Source: Actinomadura sp. WMMA1423 (GTDB lineage: Bacteria; Actinomycetota; Actinomycetes; Streptosporangiales; Streptosporangiaceae). Taken from it: a DNA stretch of 64,000 nucleotides. The notes beneath the pieces are model-generated. The model was not told where the DNA came from. It searched no databases and worked only from the letters and a program-made list of their open reading frames with translations. Position numbers and translations under genes: made by a program. Below, piece after piece: positions 18,321 to 26,790 of this stretch. The first letter of the stretch is position 1. Every line of letters begins with the position of its first letter. Where the stretch lies: positions 4,588,001-4,652,000 of the forward strand of contig NZ_CP041244.1 of NCBI RefSeq assembly GCF_006547145.1, read 5' to 3'.

Positions 18321-19157
18321 TCACGCTCGTTCTTTCAGGTACTCCAACGATGCCTGATAGGCGCGTTCGATGTGACCCCTGATTCCGGACGCGTTCCGGT
18401 AACGGACCTGGGTGAGGTCGACTCCGGCCTTCTGCGACCTCGCCCCCGCGGGCAGGACGTGGACGGACAGGCCCGCCGGGAGGGTCGCCATCTCCTCGAA
18501 GAACCGGTGCCGGCGCGCGATCTCGAACGCGACGAGGCCGACCTCCCAGGGCCGGCGCGGGGGCGCGAGGTCGCGTTCGATCCGGCCGACGTGCAGGACG
18601 TAGATCTCGGTGGCGCCGAGCATGACGGCCCGGCTGACCGGGATGCTGTGGACGAGCCCGCCGTCGTAGTAGTGCCGGTCCCCGATCCGGACGGGCGGCA
18701 GCAGGCCCGGGGCGGCGGACGACGCGAGCACCGCCGGGAGCAGCGGGCCCTCGGTGAACCAGTGCGCCATCGCGGTCTCGATCCCGGCGGCGACGCACTG
18801 GAACTGGACCTCCAGCTCCTCGAACGACGGGACGGGAAGCAGCTCGTCCAGCATGCGGCGCAGCGGCTCGTTCGAGTGCAGGTGCGTGCCGGAGCGGGCG
18901 AGCCGCCACAGCCGGGCGAGGACGGGTGAGCCGAACACGTCGCGGACGGACTCGTCCGACCAGAGGCTGGTGAGCCGCTCGACCGCGGCGTCGGGCCCGG
19001 CCGCGACCAGCACGCCGTTGAGCGCCCCGATGGAGGTCCCGACGACGAGGTCGGGGCGCACGCCGGTCTCCCGCAGCGCCCTGAGCATGCCGACCTCGTG
19101 CGCGCCGAGCACGCCTCCGCCCCCGAGGACGAACGCCACCCGCGGCTCCCGTTCCAC
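18321..19157 (-). CDS. Patatin-like phospholipase
   Basis: A 278-residue patatin-fold hydrolase with the Ser/Asp dyad. The oxyanion loop is GGGGVLG (near residue 12), the nucleophile motif is GTSIG, and the Asp motif is DGGL in YYDGGLVHSIP. Two hydrophobic stretches support membrane association. The GTG at 19157 has GGGAGAG nearby; longer frames to 19397 are Arg/Pro-rich and unlikely. It cleaves acyl chains from phospholipids and is coupled to the downstream acyltransferase. Confidence 0.9.
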   Translation of the reverse strand: MEREPRVAFVLGGGGVLGAHEVGMLRALRETGVRPDLVVGTSIGALNGVLVAAGPDAAVERLTSLWSDESVRDVFGSPVLARLWRLARSGTHLHSNEPLRRMLDELLPVPSFEELEVQFQCVAAGIETAMAHWFTEGPLLPAVLASSAAPGLLPPVRIGDRHYYDGGLVHSIPVSRAVMLGATEIYVLHVGRIERDLAPPRRPWEVGLVAFEIARRHRFFEEMATLPAGLSVHVLPAGARSQKAGVDLTQVRYRNASGIRGHIERAYQASLEYLKERA

Positions 19158-19494
19158 CCGCTCTCCCTTCGCGCGAGCTCGCCGCGCGCCCTGCCTCCCG
19201 GGCGCTGGAGGCAGCTTCACCCGTGCGGACCCGGATAAACGGGACCAGGACCCACAAGCTCCCCGACCTGCGTGACCGTGCCATGGGCGCGGCACCCGGC
19301 GCGGTTTCGGACGAGCCGGGTCGACGACGACGCTACCCGTGTCACCTGGAGGCGTGCACCTGCCGGCATGCCGGGCCGGCCCGCCGAGCCGACGCACTCG
19401 GCGGACCTTGGCAGAGCACCGGCGGGAGCCGCGGCCGGGGAGGGTCGGCCGCCCTGGGGTGGGGCGGGCGGCCGGCCCTCGGCGGGGACGCCCG
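19158..19494. other. Intergenic, 337 nt
   Basis: No gene supported on either strand. It contains the promoter side of the patatin-acyltransferase operon and the downstream side of the GH3 gene. A GC-rich stretch at 19420-19480 lacks a clean stem. Confidence 0.5.
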
Positions 19495-21423
19495 TCAGTG
19501 GTGGGCGCGGGTCTTCAGGCCGTAGCCGTAGGGGAACAGCGGCCGGTAGTTCCGGTCACCGACGTTGATCGGCTCCTGGCCCTCGCTGGTGGGCCAGGTC
19601 ACCGACAGCCTGCCGGTGAACGGACGCTTGCCGAACAGGACGTCCGCGACGCCCGCGCCCTCGCTGCCGGGCAGCCAGGACATGACGAACGCGTCCATCT
19701 TCTGCAGCCGGTCGGTGACGATCTGCGGACGTCCCGCGACGTCCAGGACGACGCACGTCCTGATCGCGGAGCAGACCTTGTCGATCGCGGCCTTGTCGGC
19801 GTCGGACAGGTTCAGCGTGTGCCCGTTGCCGACGTCGCCGACGCCCTCCGCGTACGGGGTCTCGCCGACCACCACGACGCCGACGTCGCTGCCGGCCGTC
19901 GGCGCGGAGGCGTCCTCGCTGTAGGTGACGTGGGACGAGTTCTGCTTGATGCCGTCCAGGATCGTCGTGCCCGGGATGATGTCGCCGGACTGCCCCTGCC
20001 ACGTGAGCGTCCAGCCGCCGGCCTGGTTGCCGATGTCGTCGGCGTTGGTCCCGGCCACGTAGATCCGCTGGTTCTTCTTCAGCGGCAGCGCGTCGCCGGA
20101 GTTCTTCAGCAGGACCTGCGACTTGGCGACGGCCTCGCGGGCGACCGCGCGGTGCTGCGGCGACCCGATCGTCTTGGCGTTGCTCCGGTCGGTGTAGGGG
20201 TGCTCGAACAGGCCGAGCTCGAACTTGGCCTTCAGGATGCGGCCGACCGCGTCGTCGATCCGCGTCATCGGCACGCGTCCCGCCTGCACCTCCGCCAGCA
20301 GCGTCTGGACGAACTGGGGCGCGCTGTAGGGCTCCATGAACATGTCCATGCCGGCGTTCACGGACGTGCGGACCTGCGTGGCGTAGTCGCCCGGGATCTG
20401 GTGGATGGCCTCCCAGTCGCTGATGAGGAAGCCGTCGAACCCGACCTTCTTCTTGAGGACGTCGGTCAGCAGCTCCTTGCTCGCGCTCATCTTGACCGGG
20501 TTGCCGACGCCGTCCTCCTTCCAGTCCACGCTGGAGAACGACGGCATGATGCTGCCGACGCCGTACTTCTTGACCGCCACGACGTAGGGGGCGAGGTCGA
20601 CTTCGGCGAAGTGCTTGCGGTCGGTGACGGTGACACCCTGGTCGATCGTGTACGTCCCGCTGGTGGACGAGCCGAACAGCGTGTCGCCGTCCCCTGCGTA
20701 GTGCTTGGCGGACGCCAGGACATGCCGGTTCGTGGCCAGGTCGCTCTTGCGACGCCCCTGGAAGCCCTCCAGGCCGGTCTCCATCTGGATGACGAGCCGC
20801 GGGTCCTCGCCGAAGCTCTCGTATGCGCGTCCCCAGCGCAGGTCACGGGTGACGCAGACGCAGGGAGCGAACGCCCACTGGGGTCCGGTCGCCCTCGTCT
20901 CGATGGCCGTGATCTCCTCTTCCCGGCGGACGAGGCCGGGGTCGCGGGTCGCGCCCATCGCCATGTTGTGCGGGAAGACGGTGGCGCCGACGAGGTTGTT
21001 GTGGCCGTGCACCGAGTCGACCCCGTACAGCAGCGGGATCTTCAGGCGGGTGGCGAGCGCCTTGGACTGGTAGGCGTCGACCATGTCCGCCCAGCCCGCG
21101 GGGGTGTTGTCGGCCGGCACCGAGCCGCCGCCGGACAGCACCGACCCGAGGGCCAGCGCGGTGATCTGGTCGCGGTCGCCGTCGATGGCGCCGCGCTCGG
21201 CCTGCGTCATCTGGCCGACCTTCTCCTGCGGCGTCATGCGGCCGAGCAGGTCCTTCACCCGCTCGGCGACGGGCAGCCGGGAGTTCAGGTACGGGGCCCG
21301 CTGGGGCGGCTCGGCCAGCGCGGGCTGCGCCGCCAGGGCCGACGGCAGGGCGGCGACGGTCGCGAGCGCGACCAGTGATCGCCCGATCCGGGTGGCGATG
21401 ACACGTCTGTGGGAGTGCGGCAA
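19495..21423 (-). CDS. Secreted GH3 beta-glucosidase/exoglucanase
   Basis: A 642-residue glycoside hydrolase family 3 protein. The TTG at 21423 is chosen because AGGAGG lies six nt upstream. It gives a signal peptide with Arg-rich n-region (RRVIATRIGRS), hydrophobic core (LVALATVAALPSALAA) and an AQPALAEPP cleavage zone. The N domain carries GVDSVHGHNN and KHYAGDG. The catalytic nucleophile is Asp336 in LISDWEAIHQ. The C domain has LPLKKNQRIYVAGTNADDIGNQ and RLSVTWPTS. It releases glucose from beta-glucans or cellodextrins outside the cell. No linked transporter or regulator is seen. Confidence 0.93.
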   Translation of the reverse strand: MPHSHRRVIATRIGRSLVALATVAALPSALAAQPALAEPPQRAPYLNSRLPVAERVKDLLGRMTPQEKVGQMTQAERGAIDGDRDQITALALGSVLSGGGSVPADNTPAGWADMVDAYQSKALATRLKIPLLYGVDSVHGHNNLVGATVFPHNMAMGATRDPGLVRREEEITAIETRATGPQWAFAPCVCVTRDLRWGRAYESFGEDPRLVIQMETGLEGFQGRRKSDLATNRHVLASAKHYAGDGDTLFGSSTSGTYTIDQGVTVTDRKHFAEVDLAPYVVAVKKYGVGSIMPSFSSVDWKEDGVGNPVKMSASKELLTDVLKKKVGFDGFLISDWEAIHQIPGDYATQVRTSVNAGMDMFMEPYSAPQFVQTLLAEVQAGRVPMTRIDDAVGRILKAKFELGLFEHPYTDRSNAKTIGSPQHRAVAREAVAKSQVLLKNSGDALPLKKNQRIYVAGTNADDIGNQAGGWTLTWQGQSGDIIPGTTILDGIKQNSSHVTYSEDASAPTAGSDVGVVVVGETPYAEGVGDVGNGHTLNLSDADKAAIDKVCSAIRTCVVLDVAGRPQIVTDRLQKMDAFVMSWLPGSEGAGVADVLFGKRPFTGRLSVTWPTSEGQEPINVGDRNYRPLFPYGYGLKTRAHH

Positions 21424-22074
21424 CTCGTCCCTCCTGGGTCGCTCCGAAGGACGCCGCGCGGCCCGGCGGACCGCGCGCGGCCGGACGCCGGGGTCATGGC
21501 TCGCCCGGACGGCCATGACCCCTGCGCCGGCGACGTCCACCCTGGAACCTCCCCCGGCGCCCCGGAAGCTGTCAATGGATCTTCACAGGCCCGACCACCG
21601 CCTTGTGGAAAACATGGAAGAGGGCTTGACGAGGGCTTCGTTCACAGTCGCTTCACGGACCGGACCGAGCCGAACGGGCGGACAGGCCCCCGCCCCTGCT
21701 CACCCGGCCACCGAGCCTCCACGCGCAGGAACGACTCCTTGCCGCGCGGGCGCCCGCCCTCGGCGCGCGAGGACGGCGCCTCGCCGCACAGGGCGGCTGG
21801 ACACGAAAGTCGAGCGGCCCGTCACGGCCGCGTCGCAGCTCCCACCCCCGTTGGCCGAACCCGGCCACACCCTCCCGCGCGGGCCGGGCCCCCAAGGGCC
21901 CTCCTCCCGCAGAGCGCCTGCCGCGCGGGACACCGGGTTCGTGCTGGGCGGAACCGTGCCGCGCGGGACACCGGGTTCGTGCTGGGCCGGAACACCGGGA
22001 CGGGCGCCCCGCCGGCCGGCGGGTGAGAATCGGCCGGCGGGGCGCGCCGCCATCCGGGGTGGCTCAGGCTCGGG
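21424..22074. other. Intergenic, 651 nt
   Basis: No convincing gene. It holds the promoter region of the GH3 gene (a relatively AT-rich patch about 21570-21660) and a 31-bp perfect direct repeat (separate entry). Open frames here are Arg/Pro/Gly-rich in all registers and lack ribosome sites. Confidence 0.5.
21919..21987. repeat. 31-bp perfect direct repeat, 38-bp period
   Basis: TGCCGCGCGGGACACCGGGT and the next 11 bases occur at 21919-21949 and again at 21957-21987. It is non-coding, a recent tandem duplication by appearance. Confidence 0.85.
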
Positions 22075-23169
22075 TCACGCGGACGGGCCGCCCTCCCCGC
22101 GCTCCTCCACGTGGGGCCCGCGGGCACCGTCGTCGCGCGTGACCTCGATGCGCTCCTTGCGGAGCTCGCCGCGCACGGTCTGCTCGTCCTGCACCTGCTC
22201 GGTGCGGAGCCGCACGCGCTCGACCGGCACGGTCTCCTTGGCGATGACCGGGCGCTCCTCGTAGAGGATGATCTCCTGGTCCGCCTCGGAGATGGTCAGC
22301 TTCGGGTCCGGGCTGCCGCCCGCGATCGGCTCGCGGTCGATGCGGATCTCCTCGTGCGACACCGGGATCGTCTGCTCGACCATCTCGGTCTCGATCCACT
22401 TGCGCACCCGGACGCGTCCGGCCTCGTGCCGCTCGGTGCCGATGCGCATCTGCTCCTCGGACCGGGTGATCTCGGTCATCGGCGCCTCAGCGCCCTCGCG
22501 CGCCGACTGGGGCGGCATGGTCTGCCCGCCGGCCCCGCCGCGCCTGCCGCGCTCGGGATGCACGGCCATGCCCGCGGCGCCCGTCGGTCCCGAACTCGCA
22601 GCTGGCCCAGTGGGTCCGGTGCTTCCAGTGGGTCCGGCGCTTCCGGCAGGTCGAGCGCTCCCAGCGGGACGGGCGCTTTCGGCAGGCCGGTCGCTTCCGG
22701 CGGGACGCGCGCTCCCGGCAGGGCGCTCTCTGGCGGTGTCCTTCGCCGGGGCGGTGCCCGCGGCGCCGGCGGCCGCGCTCGTCTCGGTGGTGCCGGTCGT
22801 GCGCGCGCTCTCGGACGTGTCCGTCTCCGCCTCCCCGCCCTCGCGGCGGCCGGCCGGGGGGCGCACGCCATAGTGCCTGTACAGATCCACGATCTGCGCA
22901 TGCGACAGGTGCTCGTCGGCATCGACGTTCGGCGCGCCCTTGATCGTCTCCTTCTCGTAGGGGACCATCAGCGCGTCCTGGGCCTTGCGGGCCCCGGCCA
23001 GCGGCACGAAACTCTCGCGCATCCCGAACCAGCCGGTGTGCACGGTCACCCACTCCGGGGAGCCGGAATCGTCGTTCAGGTAGACCTGCTTGACCGTGCC
23101 GACCTTCGTCCCATGGGTGTCGGTCACGCTCATGCCCATGAGCTCCCGCACCTGTGTCTGCGTCTGCAC
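22075..23169 (-). CDS. PRC-barrel + DUF2382 (YsnF/AvaK-type) protein
   Basis: A soluble two-domain protein of about 364 residues. Residues 1-100 are a PRC barrel (LMGMSVTDTHGTKVGTVKQVYL, TGWFGMRESFVPL). Residues 245-355 are DUF2382 (EEQMRIGTERHEAGRVRVRKW, EEIRIDREPI, EEIILYEERPVI-like). Between them is a Pro/Ala/Gly/Ser linker with pentapeptide-like RPAGSA and GPTGST repeats. Relatives are general-stress proteins of unknown biochemistry. GTG at 23169 is preferred because GGAGG sits 8 nt upstream; GTG at 23178 would touch it. Confidence 0.85.
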   Translation of the reverse strand: MQTQTQVRELMGMSVTDTHGTKVGTVKQVYLNDDSGSPEWVTVHTGWFGMRESFVPLAGARKAQDALMVPYEKETIKGAPNVDADEHLSHAQIVDLYRHYGVRPPAGRREGGEAETDTSESARTTGTTETSAAAGAAGTAPAKDTARERPAGSARPAGSDRPAESARPAGSARPAGSAGPTGSTGPTGPAASSGPTGAAGMAVHPERGRRGGAGGQTMPPQSAREGAEAPMTEITRSEEQMRIGTERHEAGRVRVRKWIETEMVEQTIPVSHEEIRIDREPIAGGSPDPKLTISEADQEIILYEERPVIAKETVPVERVRLRTEQVQDEQTVRGELRKERIEVTRDDGARGPHVEERGEGGPSA

Positions 23170-23522
23170 GTTGAGCACCTCCGCTTCCGTGAACGCTCCC
23201 GGACGGCGGGGGGACGGGGGGAGGTGGTGCCCGCCACTCGGTAGCGGTGTTCTGTTTGATCCTAAGTTGCCGCATTACCTGCTGCTTTTCCGGATAGTGT
23301 CGTTATAAACGTGTTTACAGAACCATGGGGAACAATCTACCGAATTCTTGCGATGCTCCCCAGCGTCACTCACCCACCATTTCCGACATATATCCCCGAA
23401 GCATCTCATTTGCGAATGGCGCCTTTGTCAATATGGTGATCATTTTATCCGGGTGCGGTTTTCCCCGTCCCGCTCCGCGCGAAGACTGCGAGGGACGTTC
23501 CCGAACACGCGGAGAAACTGAG
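23170..23522. other. Divergent intergenic region, 353 nt
   Basis: AT-rich for this genome, especially 23270-23460. It separates the leftward PRC-barrel gene from the rightward metalloprotease and must hold both promoters. A frame running from 23325 into the protease lacks a ribosome site and coding character. No strong palindrome was found. Confidence 0.5.
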
Positions 23523-24530
23523 ATGCGCGACATTTCACGGGCGGCCCGGAGGCCGTGGGCGGCGCCCGCCGCGATGGTGACCGCGGCGGCCGCCGTCCTG
23601 GCGTGCACGGCTTTCACGGGGGCCGGGGCCGCCCCGGTCCGGCGCCCGCCCACCTGGTGCAGGCCGGGCGAGACGCTCACCGCCCGCGCGATGCCGCAGA
23701 AGATCAAGATCGCCGAGTGCGATCTGCGCGGCCGGACGGTGCGCGGCGCGGACGGGCTCACCGCGGTCGTCCCGTCCGACGGGACCTCCCTGGTGGCGCA
23801 CGCCCTGCGCACCGACGGCGCCGCCGAACTGCGCATCGAGGTGGACGACCGGGCGGGTGAGATCACCATCGGCACGCAGGGCGGCCGGACGCCGGAGGGC
23901 AGGCCGCGCCAGTTCCGGGCGCCGGCGAACGCCTGCCGGGACGGCGCGTACCGTCCCGAACCCAGCAAGTGGCCGAAGGGCACCGCCGTCCAGTGGGGCT
24001 ACTACGCGGGTGCGGCCGGGCTGCCGAGGGGCCCCGTCACCTCCGGCGTCGCCAACATGACCGGCGCCCGGACCGACTGCACGGGCTCGGGCCGCTTCAC
24101 ACCGGCGCCTGGAGTGACCGCGCGCTACGCAGGGGAGAGCAACCGGCCGCCGAACGTGACGGGCGCCGCCGCCTGCGGGACCCGGGACCGGGTCAACACG
24201 TTCGGCTGGCTGGCCATGCCGGAGGCGGAGGCCCCGATCCTCGCGGCGACGTGCGCGTGGTTCAGGGGCCCCACGACGGTCGAGACGGACATGGCGATAC
24301 AAGCGCGCGGCAAGCGGTGGTGGACGGGCGGGACCTGCCCGGCCGGGAGCTACTCCGCCGAGGCGGTCGCGACCCATGAGGCGGGGCACGTCTTCGGCCT
24401 CGCCCACGTCGGGGGCGCCGAGCACACGGGGCTCACGATGACGCCGTTCCTCGCGTCCTGCGACGACGGGCCCGCCACGCTCGGCAAGGGCGACCACGAC
24501 GGGCTGATCGCGCTCTACGGCGGACGCTGA
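23523..24530 (+). CDS. Secreted matrixin-like zinc metalloprotease
   Basis: A 335-residue secreted protease. The N-terminus has Arg residues and a hydrophobic core ending TGAGAAPV, a signal peptide. The zinc site is HEAGHVFGLAH with His285, Glu286, His289 and His295, followed by the Met-turn in GLTMTPF. Eight or so cysteines suggest disulphides in the exported form. The C-terminal GDHDGLIALYG is typical of matrixin-like proteins. The ATG at 23523 follows GGAG. It could process surface proteins in this secretory neighbourhood, but the substrate is unknown. Confidence 0.87.
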   Translation: MRDISRAARRPWAAPAAMVTAAAAVLACTAFTGAGAAPVRRPPTWCRPGETLTARAMPQKIKIAECDLRGRTVRGADGLTAVVPSDGTSLVAHALRTDGAAELRIEVDDRAGEITIGTQGGRTPEGRPRQFRAPANACRDGAYRPEPSKWPKGTAVQWGYYAGAAGLPRGPVTSGVANMTGARTDCTGSGRFTPAPGVTARYAGESNRPPNVTGAAACGTRDRVNTFGWLAMPEAEAPILAATCAWFRGPTTVETDMAIQARGKRWWTGGTCPAGSYSAEAVATHEAGHVFGLAHVGGAEHTGLTMTPFLASCDDGPATLGKGDHDGLIALYGGR

Positions 24531-24590
24531 GCGGCGGCGAGCCGCGCGCGCCGTCCCAGCGTCCGGCCGCGGGCGGGCGCGGCGCCGGGG

Positions 24591-25202
24591 TCAGCCCTTG
24601 GAGTCGATCTTGCCGACGACGACCAGGCGGTGCCGGTCCGACCCCTTGGGCGTGCAGGTGATGAGCGTGACGTACCTGCCGTTGGGGACGCTGGCCCGCT
24701 TGAACGGCACCGCCTCCAGGGCCCGCCGGTCCCGGGGGTCGATGACGCGCTTGGTCCGCACCCGGTACACATAGGTCCTGCGGCCGACGCGCAGGATGAT
24801 CCGGTCGCCGCGGCGCATCCTGTCGAGCCGGTTGAACGGGTGCAGCCAGGTCGTGCGGTGGCCGAGCAGGACGGCGTTGCCCTCCTGGCCGGGAAGCGCC
24901 GTCCCCGGGTAGTGGCCGACGCCGCGCCGCAGCACCGCCTGGCCGACGCCCTGCCTGACGCCGATCTTCAGGCGCATCCGCCTGATCCGGATCTGCGCGA
25001 TCACCGCGCCGATCCGCGGCCGACCCGCAGCGACCACCCCAGGACCGGCGACAGCCGCCGAACCGGCGACAGCCGCCGAACCGGCGACAGCCGCCGAACC
25101 GGCGACGACCGCCGGGACGGCCCGCGCCCCGGCGACACCGAGGACGGACACGGCGCAGCACGCGGCGAGAACGACCGCGCACAGGGCCCTTCGGTCGAGC
25201 AT
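24591..25202 (-). CDS. Class E sortase
   Basis: A 203-residue membrane-anchored transpeptidase. The N-terminal hydrophobic segment (residues 8-30) is followed by an Ala/Gly/Val linker with three exact AGSAAV repeats. The catalytic domain has GHYPGTALPGQEGNAVLLGH (His115) and LITCTP (Cys183), with Arg in DRHRLVV as third residue. TCTP after the strand is a class E mark; SrtE enzymes of streptomycetes attach LAxTG proteins, including long chaplins. It is directly downstream of the chaplin gene, separated by a terminator. No LAxTG substrate was found in the window. Confidence 0.88.
   Translation of the reverse strand: MLDRRALCAVVLAACCAVSVLGVAGARAVPAVVAGSAAVAGSAAVAGSAAVAGPGVVAAGRPRIGAVIAQIRIRRMRLKIGVRQGVGQAVLRRGVGHYPGTALPGQEGNAVLLGHRTTWLHPFNRLDRMRRGDRIILRVGRRTYVYRVRTKRVIDPRDRRALEAVPFKRASVPNGRYVTLITCTPKGSDRHRLVVVGKIDSKG
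25051..25104 (-). repeat. 18-bp tandem repeat x3 in sortase linker
   Basis: Three exact copies of ACAGCCGCCGAACCGGCG (plus strand), preceded by a partial copy. In frame they encode AGSAAV hexapeptides between the membrane anchor and the sortase domain. Confidence 0.95.
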
Positions 25203-25260
25203 GGTTCCCTCTCCATCGATCGGAGCAGTGCCCGCATGAGCTGGCACGGGGCTCATGTGC

Positions 25261-25303
25261 CGGCAGGGGAAGGGGCGACACGTCTGCCGCCCCTTCCCCG
25301 CCG
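25261..25303 (-). terminator. Hairpin terminator downstream of chaplin gene
   Basis: Left arm CGGCAGGGGAAGGGGCG and right arm CGCCCCTTCCCCGCCG pair over 16 bp with one bulge around a 10-nt loop. It lies between the chaplin stop and the sortase start, on the leftward transcript. Confidence 0.7.
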
Positions 25304-25341
25304 TTCGTCGGCCGTGGATCGTCATCCGAGCCGACGCGTGC

Positions 25342-26568
25342 TCAGCGCAGGAGCTGAGAACCGAGCTTCACCGGCGCGTCCTTGCCCACGAGCGACTTCG
25401 GGCCGATCTGGCCGGGCTTGGCGTCCACACCGGGCACCTTCACGATGCCCTTGAGGCTGTCCAGCAGCCCCTGCACGGCGGGCATGGCGGCCGCACTCCG
25501 GTAGTTCGGAGCGACACCCGCACCCCGCTGAGGCGAGGCGATGCCCGCACCCCGCCGGGGCGAGGCGATGTCCGCACGGCGCTGGTTCGAGGCGATCTGC
25601 GCGCCGCGCTGGTTCGAGGCGATGCCCGCGATCCGCTGCTTCGGAGCGACGTCAGCGATCCGCCGGTTCGAAGCGATGCTCGCGATGCGCTGCTTCGGAG
25701 CGGCGGTCGCGATCCGCTGGTTCGGAGCGACGTTCGCGATGCGGGAGCCTTCGGCGCGCATCGTCGAGGGCAGCTTCTTGTGCTTGGCGGCCGGACGGTG
25801 CTTGCACTTGCAGTGCTTCTTCTTCGGCTTCTTGTGCGGGTGGTGGCGCGGGTGCTCCTTGGGCCCGTGCCCTTCCTCGACGGTCGCTCCGCCCTTGCAC
25901 TCCGCCTCCGCGATGCCGAACAGCGAGGCGGCGTTGCCGCACACGTTGATCGGGGCCTTCACCGGCGCGTAGGCCTGGGTGCCGTTCCCGGCACCGAAGT
26001 TGCCCGTGGTCGTCATCTTGACCTTCTTGGGCTCGCCGCTCCCCTTGACCGACGCGCCGCCCTTGCACTTGGCCTGCGCGGCACCGAAGACCCCGAGGGA
26101 GTTGCCGCACACGTTGATCGGCATGCTGATCGGCGCGTACACCTGGCTGCCGTTCAGCAGCCCGACGTTGCCGGCGCTCGTCATGTCCACGCTGCGGCCC
26201 CCGTGCCCGTGCGAGCCGCCCCACTCGCCGCCGCCCCAGCCGTCGGCCGTCCGGTAGCCCGGCCGGTGGCCGCCGCCCTCCTTGATGGACGCGCCGCCCT
26301 TGCACTTCGCCAGGGCGAGCCCGCTGATCGCGAGGGCGTTGCCGCAGACGTCGATCGGCATGCTGATCGGTGCGAAGGCCTGGGCGCCGTTCGCCGTCCC
26401 GAAGTTGCCGATGCTCTTCATGTCCACGTCGCGGCCCCCGCCGTGCGAGCCCCCGTACAGGGCCCCGACGGCGTTGGCCGGCACCGCGGTGCCGAAGGCG
26501 GCCCCGACGGCGATGGCGCTCGCGGCCACCAGGGCGGCGCGGCCGGTGTTCCTGGACCAGATGCGCAT
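25342..26568 (-). CDS. Chaplin-family protein with three chaplin domains and a nine-residue repeat tail
   Basis: A 408-residue secreted surface protein. Residues 1-33 are a signal peptide ending VPANA. Three chaplin (DUF320) domains lie at about 48-92, 127-171 and 184-227; each carries N-F/V-G..NG(A/S/T)Q..AP, CGN and a second Cys (AKCKGGA or AECKGGA). Residues 235-268 are His/Lys-rich with CKC. Residues 277-366 hold nine clear copies of a nine-residue unit, consensus (I/G)Ax(I/V)A(P/S)xQR. Typical chaplins have one or two domains and, if long, an LAxTG anchor; this one has neither anchor nor transmembrane tail. AGGAG precedes the ATG at 26568. It probably coats hyphae or spores and makes them hydrophobic. 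Confidence 0.88.
   Translation of the reverse strand: MRIWSRNTGRAALVAASAIAVGAAFGTAVPANAVGALYGGSHGGGRDVDMKSIGNFGTANGAQAFAPISMPIDVCGNALAISGLALAKCKGGASIKEGGGHRPGYRTADGWGGGEWGGSHGHGGRSVDMTSAGNVGLLNGSQVYAPISMPINVCGNSLGVFGAAQAKCKGGASVKGSGEPKKVKMTTTGNFGAGNGTQAYAPVKAPINVCGNAASLFGIAEAECKGGATVEEGHGPKEHPRHHPHKKPKKKHCKCKHRPAAKHKKLPSTMRAEGSRIANVAPNQRIATAAPKQRIASIASNRRIADVAPKQRIAGIASNQRGAQIASNQRRADIASPRRGAGIASPQRGAGVAPNYRSAAAMPAVQGLLDSLKGIVKVPGVDAKPGQIGPKSLVGKDAPVKLGSQLLR
25498..25740 (-). repeat. 27-bp imperfect tandem repeat x9 in chaplin tail
   Basis: Nine consecutive 27-bp units encode nonapeptides such as IADVAPKQR and GAQIASNQR (residues 277-357), with a tenth degenerate unit. Units 5-9 shift from Ile to Gly/Arg at the first place, which suggests expansion by internal duplication. 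Confidence 0.9.
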
Positions 26569-26790
26569 GATGTGTTGCTCCTGTCGGTTCGTTGCGAATC
26601 GTTGATCGGTGGTGATCGGTGGTGATCGCTGCGCGGCACCGTGCGGGTGGGCGCAGCCCTGGGCAGCGGCCATCCGCGGCCGTTGCGCTCCGGTGGAGAT
26701 CGAGGTGAGGGCGGGTGGGCGTGCGTCGCGCACGCCGCCGCCGGGAGCCGGCCCTTTCCGGCGAGCATCCGCCGGCCGGACCGGGGGTCG

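Noticed and set aside
15356..18382. 1008-codon rightward frame spanning the MFS, S4 and acyltransferase genes
   Set aside because: It runs across an MFS gene in another frame and two antisense genes with clear domains; its composition is Arg/Gly/Ala-rich, typical of a GC-rich shadow frame.
21700..22053. Leftward frame of 117 codons before the GH3 gene
   Set aside because: Pro/Arg/Gly-rich, no ribosome site, created by the GC-rich duplicated spacer.
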